25,479 bases of DNA, from positions 1-25,479 of the forward strand of contig DZDC01000022.1 in NCBI GenBank assembly GCA_022736595.1, written 5' to 3'. The translations under genes and the position numbers were made by a program. Shown here piece after piece: positions 1 through 7,920 of this stretch. The number at the start of each line of letters is the position of its first letter. The first letter of the stretch is position 1. A model generated the notes under the pieces. That model had not been told where the DNA came from, made no database searches, and saw only the letters and a list, made by a program, of their open reading frames with translations. Source of the stretch: Draconibacterium orientale (lineage in GTDB: Bacteria > Bacteroidota > Bacteroidia > Bacteroidales > UBA1556).

Positions 1-749
1 GTATCGAAATAGTAATGGAATAGCTTTTTCTCTCCTTGCTTCTTCATGATTACTTTGTAATGTTCGCCCATTTCATCATCGTTGATGATGCTTATTTCTT
101 TGTATTTGTACTCTATCCCGTGGCGGTCTTTGATGTAGTTTACGGCTGGGCTGGGTAAGTCGCTTTTTGATATCTTTTGTCCCTCTCCCGATTCTTGAAT
201 CATCTCGGTTTCTTTTTCCATCCTCTGTTCCATTTTGTCCAGTTCAACTTCTTCGTTAGATTCGGCTTTTTCCAAATCTTCGGGCTCGTATAAGGTAATG
301 AACACCCCATTGAATGTATATTCTATCTCATATTTCAAGGGTTCTTTCTTCCTTCCTTGGCTTTGCATCATCAAGATATTATAATACTTTTCGCGAGTTC
401 CTTTGGTTATCAATGTGACTTTTTCAACAGTCTTATCTTTGTGATTGATGTGGATATCATCGATAATTTTAGGATTTATAGCATTGAAATCTACTTGTTT
501 TCTTGAACTCACTTCCTTTCCGGTTGGATCCATAACAATTTCACGTTCCAGTTCGTTTTCGGTAAATTTCACCATCAGATTTTTATCGGGTTTGGGAAGT
601 GAAAACCATTTTACATTTTGGGCATTTTTGTAGGTTTTGGTGAATTTTTTAGTTATCACCTCAGGTACTTTCTTAGTATCTAAAAGGGTTTGAGCATACG
701 TAAACGTTACCATTTGCAACGCGATAAATAAAAGAAGCAAGTTTTTCAT
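1..749 (-). CDS. PepSY-like (BLIP-like) secreted protein, 3' end outside window
   Basis: The frame is open from the ATG at 749 to the left edge, about 249 codons, so the C-terminus is missing. It begins with a Sec signal peptide (MKNLLLLFIALQMVTFTYAQ, cleavage after the AxA-like YAQ). Two similar segments follow. The first is at about residues 25-80, with a pattern of VPEVITKKFTKTYKNAQNVKW and then a 'MDPTGKEV' turn. The second, at about 190-249, starts SDLPSPAVNYIKDRHG. This short helix, then strands with a Lys/Tyr-rich face, is the look of the PepSY-like/BLIP-like domains that Bacteroidota export to the periplasm. A Glu/Lys-rich linker separates the two copies. No enzymatic residues are visible and the function is unknown. 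It is co-directional with the methyltransferase upstream but 22 bp apart from it. Confidence 0.7.
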   Translation of the reverse strand, partial: MKNLLLLFIALQMVTFTYAQTLLDTKKVPEVITKKFTKTYKNAQNVKWFSLPKPDKNLMVKFTENELEREIVMDPTGKEVSSRKQVDFNAINPKIIDDIHINHKDKTVEKVTLITKGTREKYYNILMMQSQGRKKEPLKYEIEYTFNGVFITLYEPEDLEKAESNEEVELDKMEQRMEKETEMIQESGEGQKISKSDLPSPAVNYIKDRHGIEYKYKEISIINDDEMGEHYKVIMKKQGEKKLFHYYFD

Positions 750-771
750 GACTTCAATACTTTTTAATGAT

Positions 772-1581
772 TTATAGAATGTTGTGGTTTTTTTTGAAAA
801 CAAATTCATTGCAACCAAGGCCTAAGTTGGTTTTTACTTTAATCAAGGTGTATCCTTTGGGTTGTAAATAATCTAGAATAGCGCCAACGCTGGCCACTTC
901 GAAAGGGAAACCTCCCAACCAATCTACCCAATCGTGATAAACCGACATTCCTCTGTTTTGCTTATATTCTTTGAATAAATTTCTTCTTTTTAGGATAGAG
1001 TTAAGTAAAGCCATCCCAAAGAAATAAGGAATAAACATACTTAACACCATTAACTTGCCTATGGAAGATTGATTAAAAGTTTTTTTGACTTTATGCCAGC
1101 GTTTCGATTTATGGGCTTGGTCGTTATAAATGGCAATAAAGAAAAGTCCATCGTCTTTCACCAAGCTTGCTGCATTGTCGATGGCTTGCCACATATTCCC
1201 TGTGTGGTGAAGCACGCCCCAAGAATACACGATATCAAATTTATCAAATTTTGAAAGGTATTGTGTGTCAAGAATGGAGCCTTGCTCTACAAGCCATTGT
1301 GAGTCTTGGGCAAAATATCGATCTTTCAATTCCTGAGTACATCGCACTGAATCTCTATCGTAGTCGAAAGAAAATACCTTTGCGCCCAGTTTACGTGCAG
1401 ATAAGGAGAATAATCCACTACCCGAACCGATATCGATAAAGCTTTTCCCATTTAGGGCTGAAAGCTTGAGCATTTGGCTAAGGGATTCCTCAGCGGTTTG
1501 AATACGCTTATCGTTAAGGGTGCTTAAAAATGCAGCCCAGTTTTTTCCAAATTCAAACCTATTCTTTTCTTTTACTGACAT
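772..1581 (-). CDS. Class I SAM-dependent methyltransferase
   Basis: 269 residues. The Rossmann-type SAM-binding loop is clear at about residues 49-58 (FIDIGSGSGLFSL). It is followed by an acidic residue at the end of strand 2 (FDYDRDS), and by the motif IVYSWGVLHHTG, typical of UbiG/Coq5-like methyltransferases, near residue 120. The C-terminal third carries a hydrophobic stretch (about 175-195) that may be membrane-associated or line a substrate pocket. The substrate cannot be read from sequence. The gene lies 29 bp downstream of purA on the same strand and may be co-transcribed with it, but nothing ties it to purine synthesis. The ATG at 1581 is a good start because it precedes a conserved-looking N-terminal helix. 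Confidence 0.85.
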   Translation of the reverse strand: MSVKEKNRFEFGKNWAAFLSTLNDKRIQTAEESLSQMLKLSALNGKSFIDIGSGSGLFSLSARKLGAKVFSFDYDRDSVRCTQELKDRYFAQDSQWLVEQGSILDTQYLSKFDKFDIVYSWGVLHHTGNMWQAIDNAASLVKDDGLFFIAIYNDQAHKSKRWHKVKKTFNQSSIGKLMVLSMFIPYFFGMALLNSILKRRNLFKEYKQNRGMSVYHDWVDWLGGFPFEVASVGAILDYLQPKGYTLIKVKTNLGLGCNEFVFKKNHNIL

Positions 1582-1610
1582 TACGAAGGACTTTGGTGTG
1601 TTAAATTATT

Positions 1611-2918
1611 TTATGCTTCTCTGAGCATGGTTTGGGTACGATCCGGGCCCACGCTTACCACGCTTATGGGACATTCCACTTGGTCTTCGATGTATTTGAG
1701 ATAGTCGCAAAAGGCTTTGGGTAATTGGTCAAGGCTTCGAGTTGACGAAAGGTTGGTTTTCCAACCTGAATGATTGGTCCAAATAGGTTCCACTGCTTCG
1801 TCCACTATTTCGTAAGGCATATATTGTAGCACCGTATCACCAAGTTTGTAATGCGTGCATACCTGTATTTGATCAAACTCATCCATCACATCGGCTTTGG
1901 TAATGATGAGGTCGGTGACGCCATTGATCATGATGGAGTAGCGTAAGGCAGGAAGGTCGAGCCAGCCACAACGACGGGGGCGTCCGGTGGTGCTGCCGTA
2001 TTCATGGCCTTTGTCGCGAAGTTCTTGGCCCACAGCATCGTTGAGCTCGGTGGGGAAAGGGCCGCTTCCGACACGAGTGCAATAGGCTTTAAAAACTCCA
2101 TAAATTTTACCAATGCTTTTGGGTGAAACGCCCAAACCTGTACAAACAGCGGCACTTACAGTATTGCTGCTGGTAACAAATGGATAGCTGCCAAAGTCAA
2201 CATCTAACAAAGTGCCTTGGGCTCCTTCGGCCAACACACTCTTACCTGCTTTTAGCTGCTCGTTGATGAAGATTTCGCTATCAACCAAGTTGTGCTTTTT
2301 CATGCTTTGCGCAGCATCCATCCATTTTTGCTCGTAAGCTTCAAAGCTTAACCCGTCAATGGTTTGCGCAGAAAGATCAAAATTGTATTGCTTCAATATT
2401 TGAAGGTGGTTGTCTTTTAGCTGTTGGTATTTTTCGGTAAAGGTGGGTTTTAATATGTCTCCAATGCGCAATCCCAAACGGGCAGTTTTGTCGGTATAGG
2501 TGGGGCCAATGCCTTTTAAAGTGCTTCCAATTTTGGCATTTCCCTTGGCTTGCTCGTAGGCCGCATCCAACATGCGATGAGTGGGCAAAATCAAATGCGA
2601 TTTCTTTGAAATATATAGATTTTGCTCCGGACGGGCTCCTTTGGCTCTTAATTTTTGTATCTCGTCGTCAAAGATTTTTAGATCAATGATTACTCCATTT
2701 CCAATTAGATTAAGGGTTTGTGGATGAAAAATTCCACTGGGGATGGTGTGTAATACGTGCTTTTGATTGTCAAATTCCAATGTGTGTCCCGCATTGGGGC
2801 CACCCTGAAAACGTGCAATAATATCGTACTTGGGTGTGAATACATCCACAATCTTGCCCTTGCCTTCGTCGCCCCACTGAAGGCCAAGAAGTACATCAAC
2901 TTTCATTTCTTGTTTCAT
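1611..2918 (-). CDS. purA: Adenylosuccinate synthetase
   Basis: Catalyses the GTP-dependent joining of IMP and aspartate to give adenylosuccinate, the first committed step to AMP; cytosolic. 435 residues, the normal family length. The P-loop-like GDEGKGK is at residues 16-22, followed by FQGGPNAGHT near 38-47 and the signature STTGRPRRCGWLD near 308-320. All are intact. Two starts are possible: the ATG at 2918 or the in-frame ATG at 2906 (MKVDVLLGLQW), which matches the usual family N-terminus better. It lies 87 bp downstream of the fur-family gene on the same strand, an order I recall from other Bacteroidota. No clear promoter box was found in that 87-bp gap, so read-through from fur is possible. 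Confidence 0.97.
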   Translation of the reverse strand: MKQEMKVDVLLGLQWGDEGKGKIVDVFTPKYDIIARFQGGPNAGHTLEFDNQKHVLHTIPSGIFHPQTLNLIGNGVIIDLKIFDDEIQKLRAKGARPEQNLYISKKSHLILPTHRMLDAAYEQAKGNAKIGSTLKGIGPTYTDKTARLGLRIGDILKPTFTEKYQQLKDNHLQILKQYNFDLSAQTIDGLSFEAYEQKWMDAAQSMKKHNLVDSEIFINEQLKAGKSVLAEGAQGTLLDVDFGSYPFVTSSNTVSAAVCTGLGVSPKSIGKIYGVFKAYCTRVGSGPFPTELNDAVGQELRDKGHEYGSTTGRPRRCGWLDLPALRYSIMINGVTDLIITKADVMDEFDQIQVCTHYKLGDTVLQYMPYEIVDEAVEPIWTNHSGWKTNLSSTRSLDQLPKAFCDYLKYIEDQVECPISVVSVGPDRTQTMLREA

Positions 2919-3005
2919 CGGTTATTTTAGCTTTACGAACCCACAATACTCCCCTATAATGCAGTTTCTATGCACAATAATAGGAATGGAGTTATTTAAT
3001 GTTTT

Positions 3006-3473
3006 CTATTTGTCTGACGATTCTTCCAACGGACAGTCGGCGTAAAAAGTCAATGAATGGTAATTTATCTTAATATTGAACAGCTTTTCCAAAGAATCCT
3101 GAATCTCCTGAATTCTTGGATCGCAAAATTCGATAATTTTTCCATTGTCATTACAAATAATATGGTCGTGCTGCTTAAATTTATAAGATTTTTCGTAAAG
3201 TGCACTGTGCTTGCCAAATTGATGCTTGGTAACCAATTTGCATATTTGTAGCAATTCCACCGTGTTATATAAGGTAGCCCTACTTACTTGGTATTTATTG
3301 CGCTTCATTCGCACATATAAACTATCAATATCGAAGTGGGTGTTGGTACTGTAAATCTCCTTTAAAATCGAAAAACGCTCGGGAGTTTTCCTGTGTCCTT
3401 TCTTCTCCAAGTAATTGTTGAATATTTGCTTTACAGTTTCGTAACTTTCGTCTGCTTTTAAATCTTTCGCCAT
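3006..3473 (-). CDS. fur: Fur-family transcriptional regulator
   Basis: 155 residues, the normal length for the family. The winged-helix part spans about residues 15-85, with the recognition region VSRATLYNTVELL at 63-75. The dimerisation and metal-binding part follows, with HFD near 47-49, QHDHIIC at 101-107, a Glu at 115, His139 and Cys147. Fur proteins sense Fe, Zn, Mn or peroxide and repress metal-uptake or stress genes; which metal applies here is not readable. One oddity is that the usual structural-zinc CxxC is CNDN here (Cys107, Asn110), and only one Cys (YADC) remains at the C-terminus. The gene is divergent from the oxidoreductase at 3624, with a strong palindrome between them that could be its own operator. 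The symbol means family membership, not proven iron sensing; Zur or PerR remain possible. Confidence 0.9.
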   Translation of the reverse strand: MAKDLKADESYETVKQIFNNYLEKKGHRKTPERFSILKEIYSTNTHFDIDSLYVRMKRNKYQVSRATLYNTVELLQICKLVTKHQFGKHSALYEKSYKFKQHDHIICNDNGKIIEFCDPRIQEIQDSLEKLFNIKINYHSLTFYADCPLEESSDK

Positions 3474-3495
3474 ATCTATTTAAAATTTAATGGCG

Positions 3496-3503
3496 TAAAA
3501 GTA
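3496..3503 (-). promoter_or_regulatory. Probable -7 box of the fur-family gene
   Basis: Reading the minus strand, TACTTTTA matches the Bacteroidota -7 consensus TAnnTTTG at 7 of 8 positions. It lies 23 bp upstream of the ATG at 3473. Its -33 zone would fall inside the 25-bp palindrome at 3518-3542. Confidence 0.45.
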
Positions 3504-3517
3504 ATTCTTTTTTTTGC

Positions 3518-3542
3518 ATTATTTAGAACTGTACTAAATAAT
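3518..3542. promoter_or_regulatory. 25-bp palindromic operator candidate between fur and the oxidoreductase gene
   Basis: Arms ATTATTTAG and CTAAATAAT (9 bp, perfect) flank a 7-base core AACTGTA in which AC/GT also pair. Eleven of twelve position pairs are complementary around the central T at 3530. Size and AT-richness are as expected for a Fur/PerR/Zur dimer site. It sits over the -33 zone of the fur-family gene and just upstream of the -33 zone of the divergent gene. This is where a shared autoregulatory operator would lie. Binding is inferred; only the symmetry is seen. Confidence 0.6.
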
Positions 3543-3569
3543 AAGTCAGTTTTTTATTTGTATTTTAAC

Positions 3570-3577
3570 TTACTTTG
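3570..3577 (+). promoter_or_regulatory. Possible -7 box for the MDR oxidoreductase
   Basis: TTACTTTG matches TAnnTTTG at 7 of 8 positions, 46 bp upstream of the ATG at 3624. No good -33 TTTG is seen at the expected distance, so this is a weak call. Confidence 0.3.
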
Positions 3578-3623
3578 TACCTTCTAAGGGATTACCCTTT
3601 TGTTTTTTGTAACTCACAATAAA

Positions 3624-4625
3624 ATGATGCTTCCAAACACTACACTCGCATTAATACAGGAGTCTCCGTCAGCTCCATTGAAAACGACAACAATTTCTCT
3701 TCCTCCTTTACAAAAGGGTCAAGTGTTGGTTAAAATGGAATATGCCAGCATCAATCCCAGCGATTTGAGCTTGCTCAAAGGAACCTATGTAGGTTCTCAA
3801 AATTATCCATTAGTGCCTGGCATTGAGGGTAGTGGTACGGTGATAGCCTCGGGTGGGGGAATTCTGGCACGTCTGAGAATGGGCAAAAGAGTGGCCTGCA
3901 CTTCCACCCACGGATTGCCGGGTTGTTGGGCCGAATATATGGTGACACAAGCTTCGAATTGTATTCCGTTGCCTTCGCAAATCGATTTTAAGCAAGGGGC
4001 TGCGGTGGTGGTGAATCCTTTGACTGCGGTTGCTTTTATGGAATTGGTGCAACAAAACAAAGCTAAAGTGGTGTTGAACAACGCTGCGGGAGGAGCCTTA
4101 GGAATGATGGTGCATCGCTTGGCTCAAATGCATGGTATTACACTCATTTCCATCGTGCGAAGCGAAAAACAAAAGCCCAAACTGATGGAGGCCGGTGCCC
4201 TACATGTTCTTAACAGTGCCGACGAAAATTATCACGCTTCGCTTAAAGATATGTTTGAGATGTTGAAACCCCAAATTTGCTTCGATGCCGTGGGAGGGGA
4301 TGAAACCAGCCGTTATTTGGAGCTGGGGCCTCGTGGGATGACTTTGTTTTCCTATGCATTTCTGTCGCAACCCACTGCGGAAATTAACCTTCGTGAACTT
4401 TTGCAAAACCAGAAAACCATTCGTCCTTTCTATTTAGGCCATTTCATGAGCGAACAATCGTTGTTGACCAAGCTCAAGATGCTGAATAAGGTGAAACGTT
4501 TGCTTGCAACCCAACTTAAAACCCACTTTGTGGGGGAGGCCCATTTCGATACCATCAATGAAGCACTGCTGCAATACAGTAATCAGATGAGCGAAGGAAA
4601 GTGGGTGGTGAGGTGCGGAGTTTAG
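3624..4625 (+). CDS. MDR-family NAD(P)H-dependent alcohol dehydrogenase / quinone oxidoreductase
   Basis: 333 residues from the ATG at 3624. An in-frame TTG at 3600 would add eight unconvincing residues, and a second ATG follows at 3627. The GroES-like N-terminal domain is clear: KMEYASINPSDLSLLKGTY near 35-55, then YPLVPGIEGSGTV near 60-75. The Rossmann domain has NNAAGGALGMMVHRLA near 150-165, the AxxGxxG nucleotide loop of quinone-oxidoreductase-like (ZADH/QOR) members. The catalytic and structural zinc cysteines of classical alcohol dehydrogenases are not present, so a zinc-free reductase is likely. The substrate is unknown. It is divergent from the Fur-family gene and ends before a bidirectional-looking hairpin, so it is probably monocistronic. 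Confidence 0.85.
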   Translation: MMLPNTTLALIQESPSAPLKTTTISLPPLQKGQVLVKMEYASINPSDLSLLKGTYVGSQNYPLVPGIEGSGTVIASGGGILARLRMGKRVACTSTHGLPGCWAEYMVTQASNCIPLPSQIDFKQGAAVVVNPLTAVAFMELVQQNKAKVVLNNAAGGALGMMVHRLAQMHGITLISIVRSEKQKPKLMEAGALHVLNSADENYHASLKDMFEMLKPQICFDAVGGDETSRYLELGPRGMTLFSYAFLSQPTAEINLRELLQNQKTIRPFYLGHFMSEQSLLTKLKMLNKVKRLLATQLKTHFVGEAHFDTINEALLQYSNQMSEGKWVVRCGV

Positions 4626-4675
4626 AATTGACATTGAGTCCATCAAGAAAACATTACAAGTTTATGTCCAATAAA

Positions 4676-4697
4676 AAAGCCACCCAAGGGTGGCTTT
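4676..4697 (-). terminator. Rho-independent terminator of the RRM gene
   Basis: Perfect stem AAAGCCACCC / GGGTGGCTTT with a 2-base loop between the convergent genes. On the minus strand the stem runs into TTTTTTATT, so it fits best as the terminator of the RRM gene, 82 bp past its stop. On the plus strand only TTT follows, so it may also act, more weakly, for the oxidoreductase gene. Confidence 0.85.
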
Positions 4698-4779
4698 GAA
4701 GTTCATATATCTTTTGGTTATAGATTGTGCGGAGTAATGTCAATAATAAGGATGCAGAGCATCAGGAGTTTGGAAAGAA

Positions 4780-5085
4780 TTAGTAGCGTTCTTTTCTAAA
4801 ACCACCTCTGGGTTGGAACCCACCACGTGAATCGTTGTTGCTTTCCTTTGGGTTAGCTTTTTTAACAACAATCATACGTCCGTCGATTTCAGTTTCGTTA
4901 AGGGCGTTGATGGCAGCGTGAGCTTCTTCATCATTTTCCATTTCAACAAAACCAAAACCTTTTGAGCGACCGCTCATCTTGTCCATGATAATTTTTACGG
5001 AGCTAATAGCACCAAATGGCTCGAAAGCGTTTCTCAAAGTGTCTTCTTGAGTGTTGTAGTTCAACTTAGTTACAAAAATATTCAT
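4780..5085 (-). CDS. RRM-domain RNA-binding protein (bacterial Rbp type)
   Basis: 101 residues with a single RNA recognition motif over residues 1-80. RNP2 is IFVTKL (3-8) and RNP1 is KGFGFVEM (42-49), with the aromatic residues that stack on RNA bases present in both. The tail (81-101) is short, basic and has two RGG triplets (SRGGFQPRGGF), like the glycine-rich tails of cyanobacterial and Bacteroidota Rbp proteins. These bind single-stranded RNA and are often cold-induced or act as global post-transcriptional regulators. It is a single-gene unit with its own promoter (5134-5141), a leader hairpin (5100-5113) and a terminator (4676-4697). Confidence 0.95.
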   Translation of the reverse strand: MNIFVTKLNYNTQEDTLRNAFEPFGAISSVKIIMDKMSGRSKGFGFVEMENDEEAHAAINALNETEIDGRMIVVKKANPKESNNDSRGGFQPRGGFRKERY

Positions 5086-5099
5086 AAAAAAATAATTAT

Positions 5100-5113
5100 G
5101 GGACTCGCGTCCC
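5100..5113 (-). promoter_or_regulatory. Hairpin in the leader of the RRM gene
   Basis: GGGAC / GTCCC stem with a 4-base loop (TCGC on the plus strand), between the -7 box and the ATG at 5085. It is the only GC-rich spot in an AT-rich leader of about 45 nt. It could affect translation or bind the protein itself; that is inference. Confidence 0.45.
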
Positions 5114-5133
5114 CGTTAATAATAATAAGGCGA

Positions 5134-5141
5134 CAAAAGTA
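5134..5141 (-). promoter_or_regulatory. -7 promoter box of the RRM gene
   Basis: Minus-strand TACTTTTG is an exact match to TAnnTTTG. A TTG lies about 22 bases further upstream (GATTGG), a plausible -33 element. The predicted leader is about 40 nt. Confidence 0.65.
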
Positions 5142-5245
5142 ATCTTTTTTTAATGCTAAATACCAATCATTTAATAAATTACAAAAAATATTCATTTTCT
5201 TAATACTGCATTACTAAAAACAGGGCTTCTGTAGGCTACATTTTG

Positions 5246-6616
5246 CTAAAAAAGGTAGTTCAAACCGATGTATAATCCACTTTTTCCGTCTCTTGGGTTA
5301 CCTGCCATGCCATAATCTACCGCAACTATAAAATTGGTATTTACTGCAAAATGAAGTCCTGCTCCATAGCTCATGTGAACTTTTTCGTCCTCATAGTACA
5401 ATTCTTTGAGGTTTTCTTCACGGGTTTTACCATAGCTGGCGTCAACTCCTCTGTCGTCGAATTTATGTTCTTGCAATATTTTAGATGCATCGTAAAAACC
5501 ACTTAAGGTGATGCTGAAATTCTGTTTGGCTATGACGGTTTGCAAAAAGCGATATCTTATCTCTGCATTGAAAAGTGCTGCTCCATCTCCCACCACACGG
5601 TTGCGCAAAATACCTCTCAAGGTTTTGCTTCCTCCCATTCCTTCTTTCACATCCTTAGAGCTGTAGTAGAAGGGCATCATATAAAATGGAACCTCACCTC
5701 CAATAAGTCCTTGATAACTTGCACGATAGGCAAATACTACTTTTTTAGGAATCAGGGTAAAGTACTGACGATGGGTTAGATTGAAGGAGTAATAGTCGAA
5801 TTTGTTGCCTAAAAAGGAAGGGGCACCAATTAATAATGCTTCTGACCAAATTCCCTTTTGAGAACTGGCCTCGTTGTCACGGGTATCGTAAACAACACCT
5901 AACTTTAATAAAGTAGTGTTACCCCCGTTTTTTTGGTCGGCAGTAATAATGCCCCAATCCACATATTTGTCGTAAAGCGTGGCGGTGTCGGGTAGTATTT
6001 CGTCAGCTTCTTTGCCTTTATTAAGTCGATCCAAATCCAAACTACCAATTTCTACTCCATTGAAACTAACGCCTCCAAACCAACGCAACTTTTTGCCAAT
6101 GATGCTTCCCTGAAAATCCGCGCTTAAGCGCAACATCTTACGATCGTGACGATAATACAAGCGCGAAACGTAATTGGTAGTATCCTCTTGATTGATGTAC
6201 TCGTCACCAAAATAGCTTTGGTAGCCGTTAAATCCATAAAAATCCAAGGCTTGCTCGGTCAAATAGCTGGCCTCAAGCTTCATGCGTCCATTGGGAAGCA
6301 AAGTACGATTGTCGTATTCGATGATGTTTTTTCCACTTCCTTTGGTGGTTCTCGACCATTCTAAGTAAAGCGAATGGTTGTAAAAAGGATAGTTGCTACC
6401 ATCACCATAATGGTAAAAATTGAGAATAACACCGTATAAAAAACCTAAATCGGTATCATATGCCAAGGCAGGAACGCCTCCAAAACTAAAGCCGGTTTTC
6501 ACCTTTTCGTCTTTTTTAGCTGAGGATTCTTGGGTTGTGTCGGTTTGAGCTATGGCTGTGTAGCTAAGGGTAAAAACCAAAACGATGGCCAATAATAAGG
6601 GTAAAGTTAATTTCAT
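5246..6616 (-). CDS. Omp85/TamA-like outer-membrane beta-barrel protein
   Basis: 456 residues from the ATG at 6616. This start gives a textbook signal peptide (MKLTLPLLLAIVLVFTLSYTAIAQ). The longer frame from a GTG at 6673 overlaps the promoter and is unlikely. After a Thr/Ser/Lys linker the whole chain is amphipathic beta-strand with many Tyr and Phe, and it ends in GLYIGLNYLF, a C-terminal aromatic of the kind recognised by the BAM machine. The segment GGSKTLRGILRNRVVGDGAALFNAEIRYRF (about residues 340-370) is the conserved bacterial surface antigen (Omp85) pattern, including the (V)RG-like element. There are no POTRA domains, so it is closer to the short D15-type barrels than to BamA. The cargo or role is unknown. 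Confidence 0.8.
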   Translation of the reverse strand: MKLTLPLLLAIVLVFTLSYTAIAQTDTTQESSAKKDEKVKTGFSFGGVPALAYDTDLGFLYGVILNFYHYGDGSNYPFYNHSLYLEWSRTTKGSGKNIIEYDNRTLLPNGRMKLEASYLTEQALDFYGFNGYQSYFGDEYINQEDTTNYVSRLYYRHDRKMLRLSADFQGSIIGKKLRWFGGVSFNGVEIGSLDLDRLNKGKEADEILPDTATLYDKYVDWGIITADQKNGGNTTLLKLGVVYDTRDNEASSQKGIWSEALLIGAPSFLGNKFDYYSFNLTHRQYFTLIPKKVVFAYRASYQGLIGGEVPFYMMPFYYSSKDVKEGMGGSKTLRGILRNRVVGDGAALFNAEIRYRFLQTVIAKQNFSITLSGFYDASKILQEHKFDDRGVDASYGKTREENLKELYYEDEKVHMSYGAGLHFAVNTNFIVAVDYGMAGNPRDGKSGLYIGLNYLF

Positions 6617-6672
6617 TTTTCTGCTGTTTTTAAGTTTGTAGTTGTGCTTGCGAGGTCTAAAATACATTTGCA

Positions 6673-6680
6673 CAAAACTA
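6673..6680 (-). promoter_or_regulatory. -7 promoter box of the Omp85-like gene
   Basis: Minus-strand TAGTTTTG is an exact TAnnTTTG match, 57 bp upstream of the ATG at 6616. It overlaps the upstream GTG, which supports the shorter start. Confidence 0.55.
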
Positions 6681-6712
6681 ATTATTTTTTAATATCTCGT
6701 TGGAATGATTCT

Positions 6713-6720
6713 TACCTTTG
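6713..6720 (+). promoter_or_regulatory. -7 promoter box of the EEP-MacB-DgkA run
   Basis: TACCTTTG matches TAnnTTTG exactly. It is about 130 bp upstream of the ATG at 6853, implying a long leader. A second exact match, TACATTTG at 6663-6670, lies further upstream. Confidence 0.45.
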
Positions 6721-6852
6721 CATAGGTCAAAATTTTAAGCTTTCTGTCGCCTAAGAACTACATTTTTATGAGCGAACGTAAGCCAAAGGCCTAAGCATAG
6801 CGATTGCAATTGTTCTTTGTTTGTTTCACATACTCTTCAAAAATCAAAATTT

Positions 6853-7914
6853 ATGAAAAAAGCATTAAAAATTGTACTTTATGTGGTACTGGGTGCCGCG
6901 TTTCTTTTTGGAAGTTTTCTAACCTATCTCACCTTTGTGGATTTCAACCCTACAGGAGCTGAAGTTTTGTACCAAAGCCCTGAGTCAACGCCCATTGCCG
7001 ATACGGCAGAGTTAACTCTTGTTTCATGGAATTTGGGTTATAGTGGTTTAAGTAAAGAGATGGATTTTTTCTACGATGGGGGTCAGCAAGTATATCCTGA
7101 GGAAGCGGTGGTGCAGGCTAATTTTCAAGGAATTAAATCCCAAATGGAAGCTTTTCGTCAAGCAGATTTTATTTTGCTTCAAGAGGTGGATCAGTCTTCG
7201 CAACGCTCCCATTACCTCAATCAACGCGATAGCATCAGCCAACTTTTTGGCGATTATACCAGTACTTTTGGCGTCAATTATAAGGTGCCTTTTGTAATTG
7301 TGCCTGTAACTAAACCCATGGGCAAAGTGCTTAGCGGCATTCAAATCTTAAGTAAACCCACTCCTACTTTGAGCGAACGCCATAGTTTTGTGGGCAATTA
7401 TGCTTGGCCCAAATCACTTTTTATGCTCGATCGTTGCTTTATGGTAAACCGTTATCCTACTTCCAACGGCAAAGAACTCATCCTCATCAATACGCATAAC
7501 GAGGCATACGACGATGGTGGCCTTCGCACCGCGCAAATGAAACAACTTCATGCCTTTATTTCCAACGAGTATCAACAGGGCAATTATGTGATTGTGGGTG
7601 GCGATTGGAACCAATGTCCTCCCAATTTTGAACCCCAATTTGCTTTGGATAAAATGGATTATGAAGAAAAAATGGATATCAAACCCAATTATATTGCCGC
7701 TGATTGGAAGTGGGTTTTCGATCCCAGTTTGCCCACCAATCGACGTGTTAAAGCACCTTATACTCAAGGAACTACCCTCACCACTGTTATCGATTTCTTC
7801 CTACTTTCGCCTAATGTGCAAAGTGTGGAAGTAAAAAATATGGATATGGGTTTTCAATATTCCGACCATCAAGCCGTTCGCTTGAAAGTTAAACTTATTC
7901 CCAGCGTTAAATAG
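6853..7914 (+). CDS. Membrane-anchored endonuclease/exonuclease/phosphatase (EEP) family protein
   Basis: 353 residues from the ATG at 6853; the frame extends upstream to 6817 but that adds no helix. Residues 4-28 form one hydrophobic segment (KIVLYVVLGAAFLFGSFLTYLTF), so the catalytic domain should sit outside the cytoplasm. The EEP fold residues are visible: LVSWNLGYSG with Asn60, LLQEVD with Glu111, the pair GGDWNQCP with Asp251 and Asn253, and the C-terminal YSDHQAVRL with Asp338 and His339. These bind one or two Mg ions and cleave phosphodiesters. DNA, sphingomyelin-like lipids and phosphoinositides are all known substrates in this superfamily. It is first in a tight plus-strand run (6 bp to the permease). 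The lipid-related neighbours (DgkA, permease) favour a lipid substrate only weakly. Confidence 0.88.
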   Translation: MKKALKIVLYVVLGAAFLFGSFLTYLTFVDFNPTGAEVLYQSPESTPIADTAELTLVSWNLGYSGLSKEMDFFYDGGQQVYPEEAVVQANFQGIKSQMEAFRQADFILLQEVDQSSQRSHYLNQRDSISQLFGDYTSTFGVNYKVPFVIVPVTKPMGKVLSGIQILSKPTPTLSERHSFVGNYAWPKSLFMLDRCFMVNRYPTSNGKELILINTHNEAYDDGGLRTAQMKQLHAFISNEYQQGNYVIVGGDWNQCPPNFEPQFALDKMDYEEKMDIKPNYIAADWKWVFDPSLPTNRRVKAPYTQGTTLTTVIDFFLLSPNVQSVEVKNMDMGFQYSDHQAVRLKVKLIPSVK

Positions 7915-7920
7915 TCCACA

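Noticed and set aside
3600..3623. TTG start of the oxidoreductase
   Set aside because: The extra residues are not conserved-looking, and the ATG at 3624 gives a normal family N-terminus.
6617..6673. Longer N-terminus of the Omp85-like protein from a GTG at 6673
   Set aside because: It places the start within the -7 box on the same strand and moves the signal peptide 19 residues inward.
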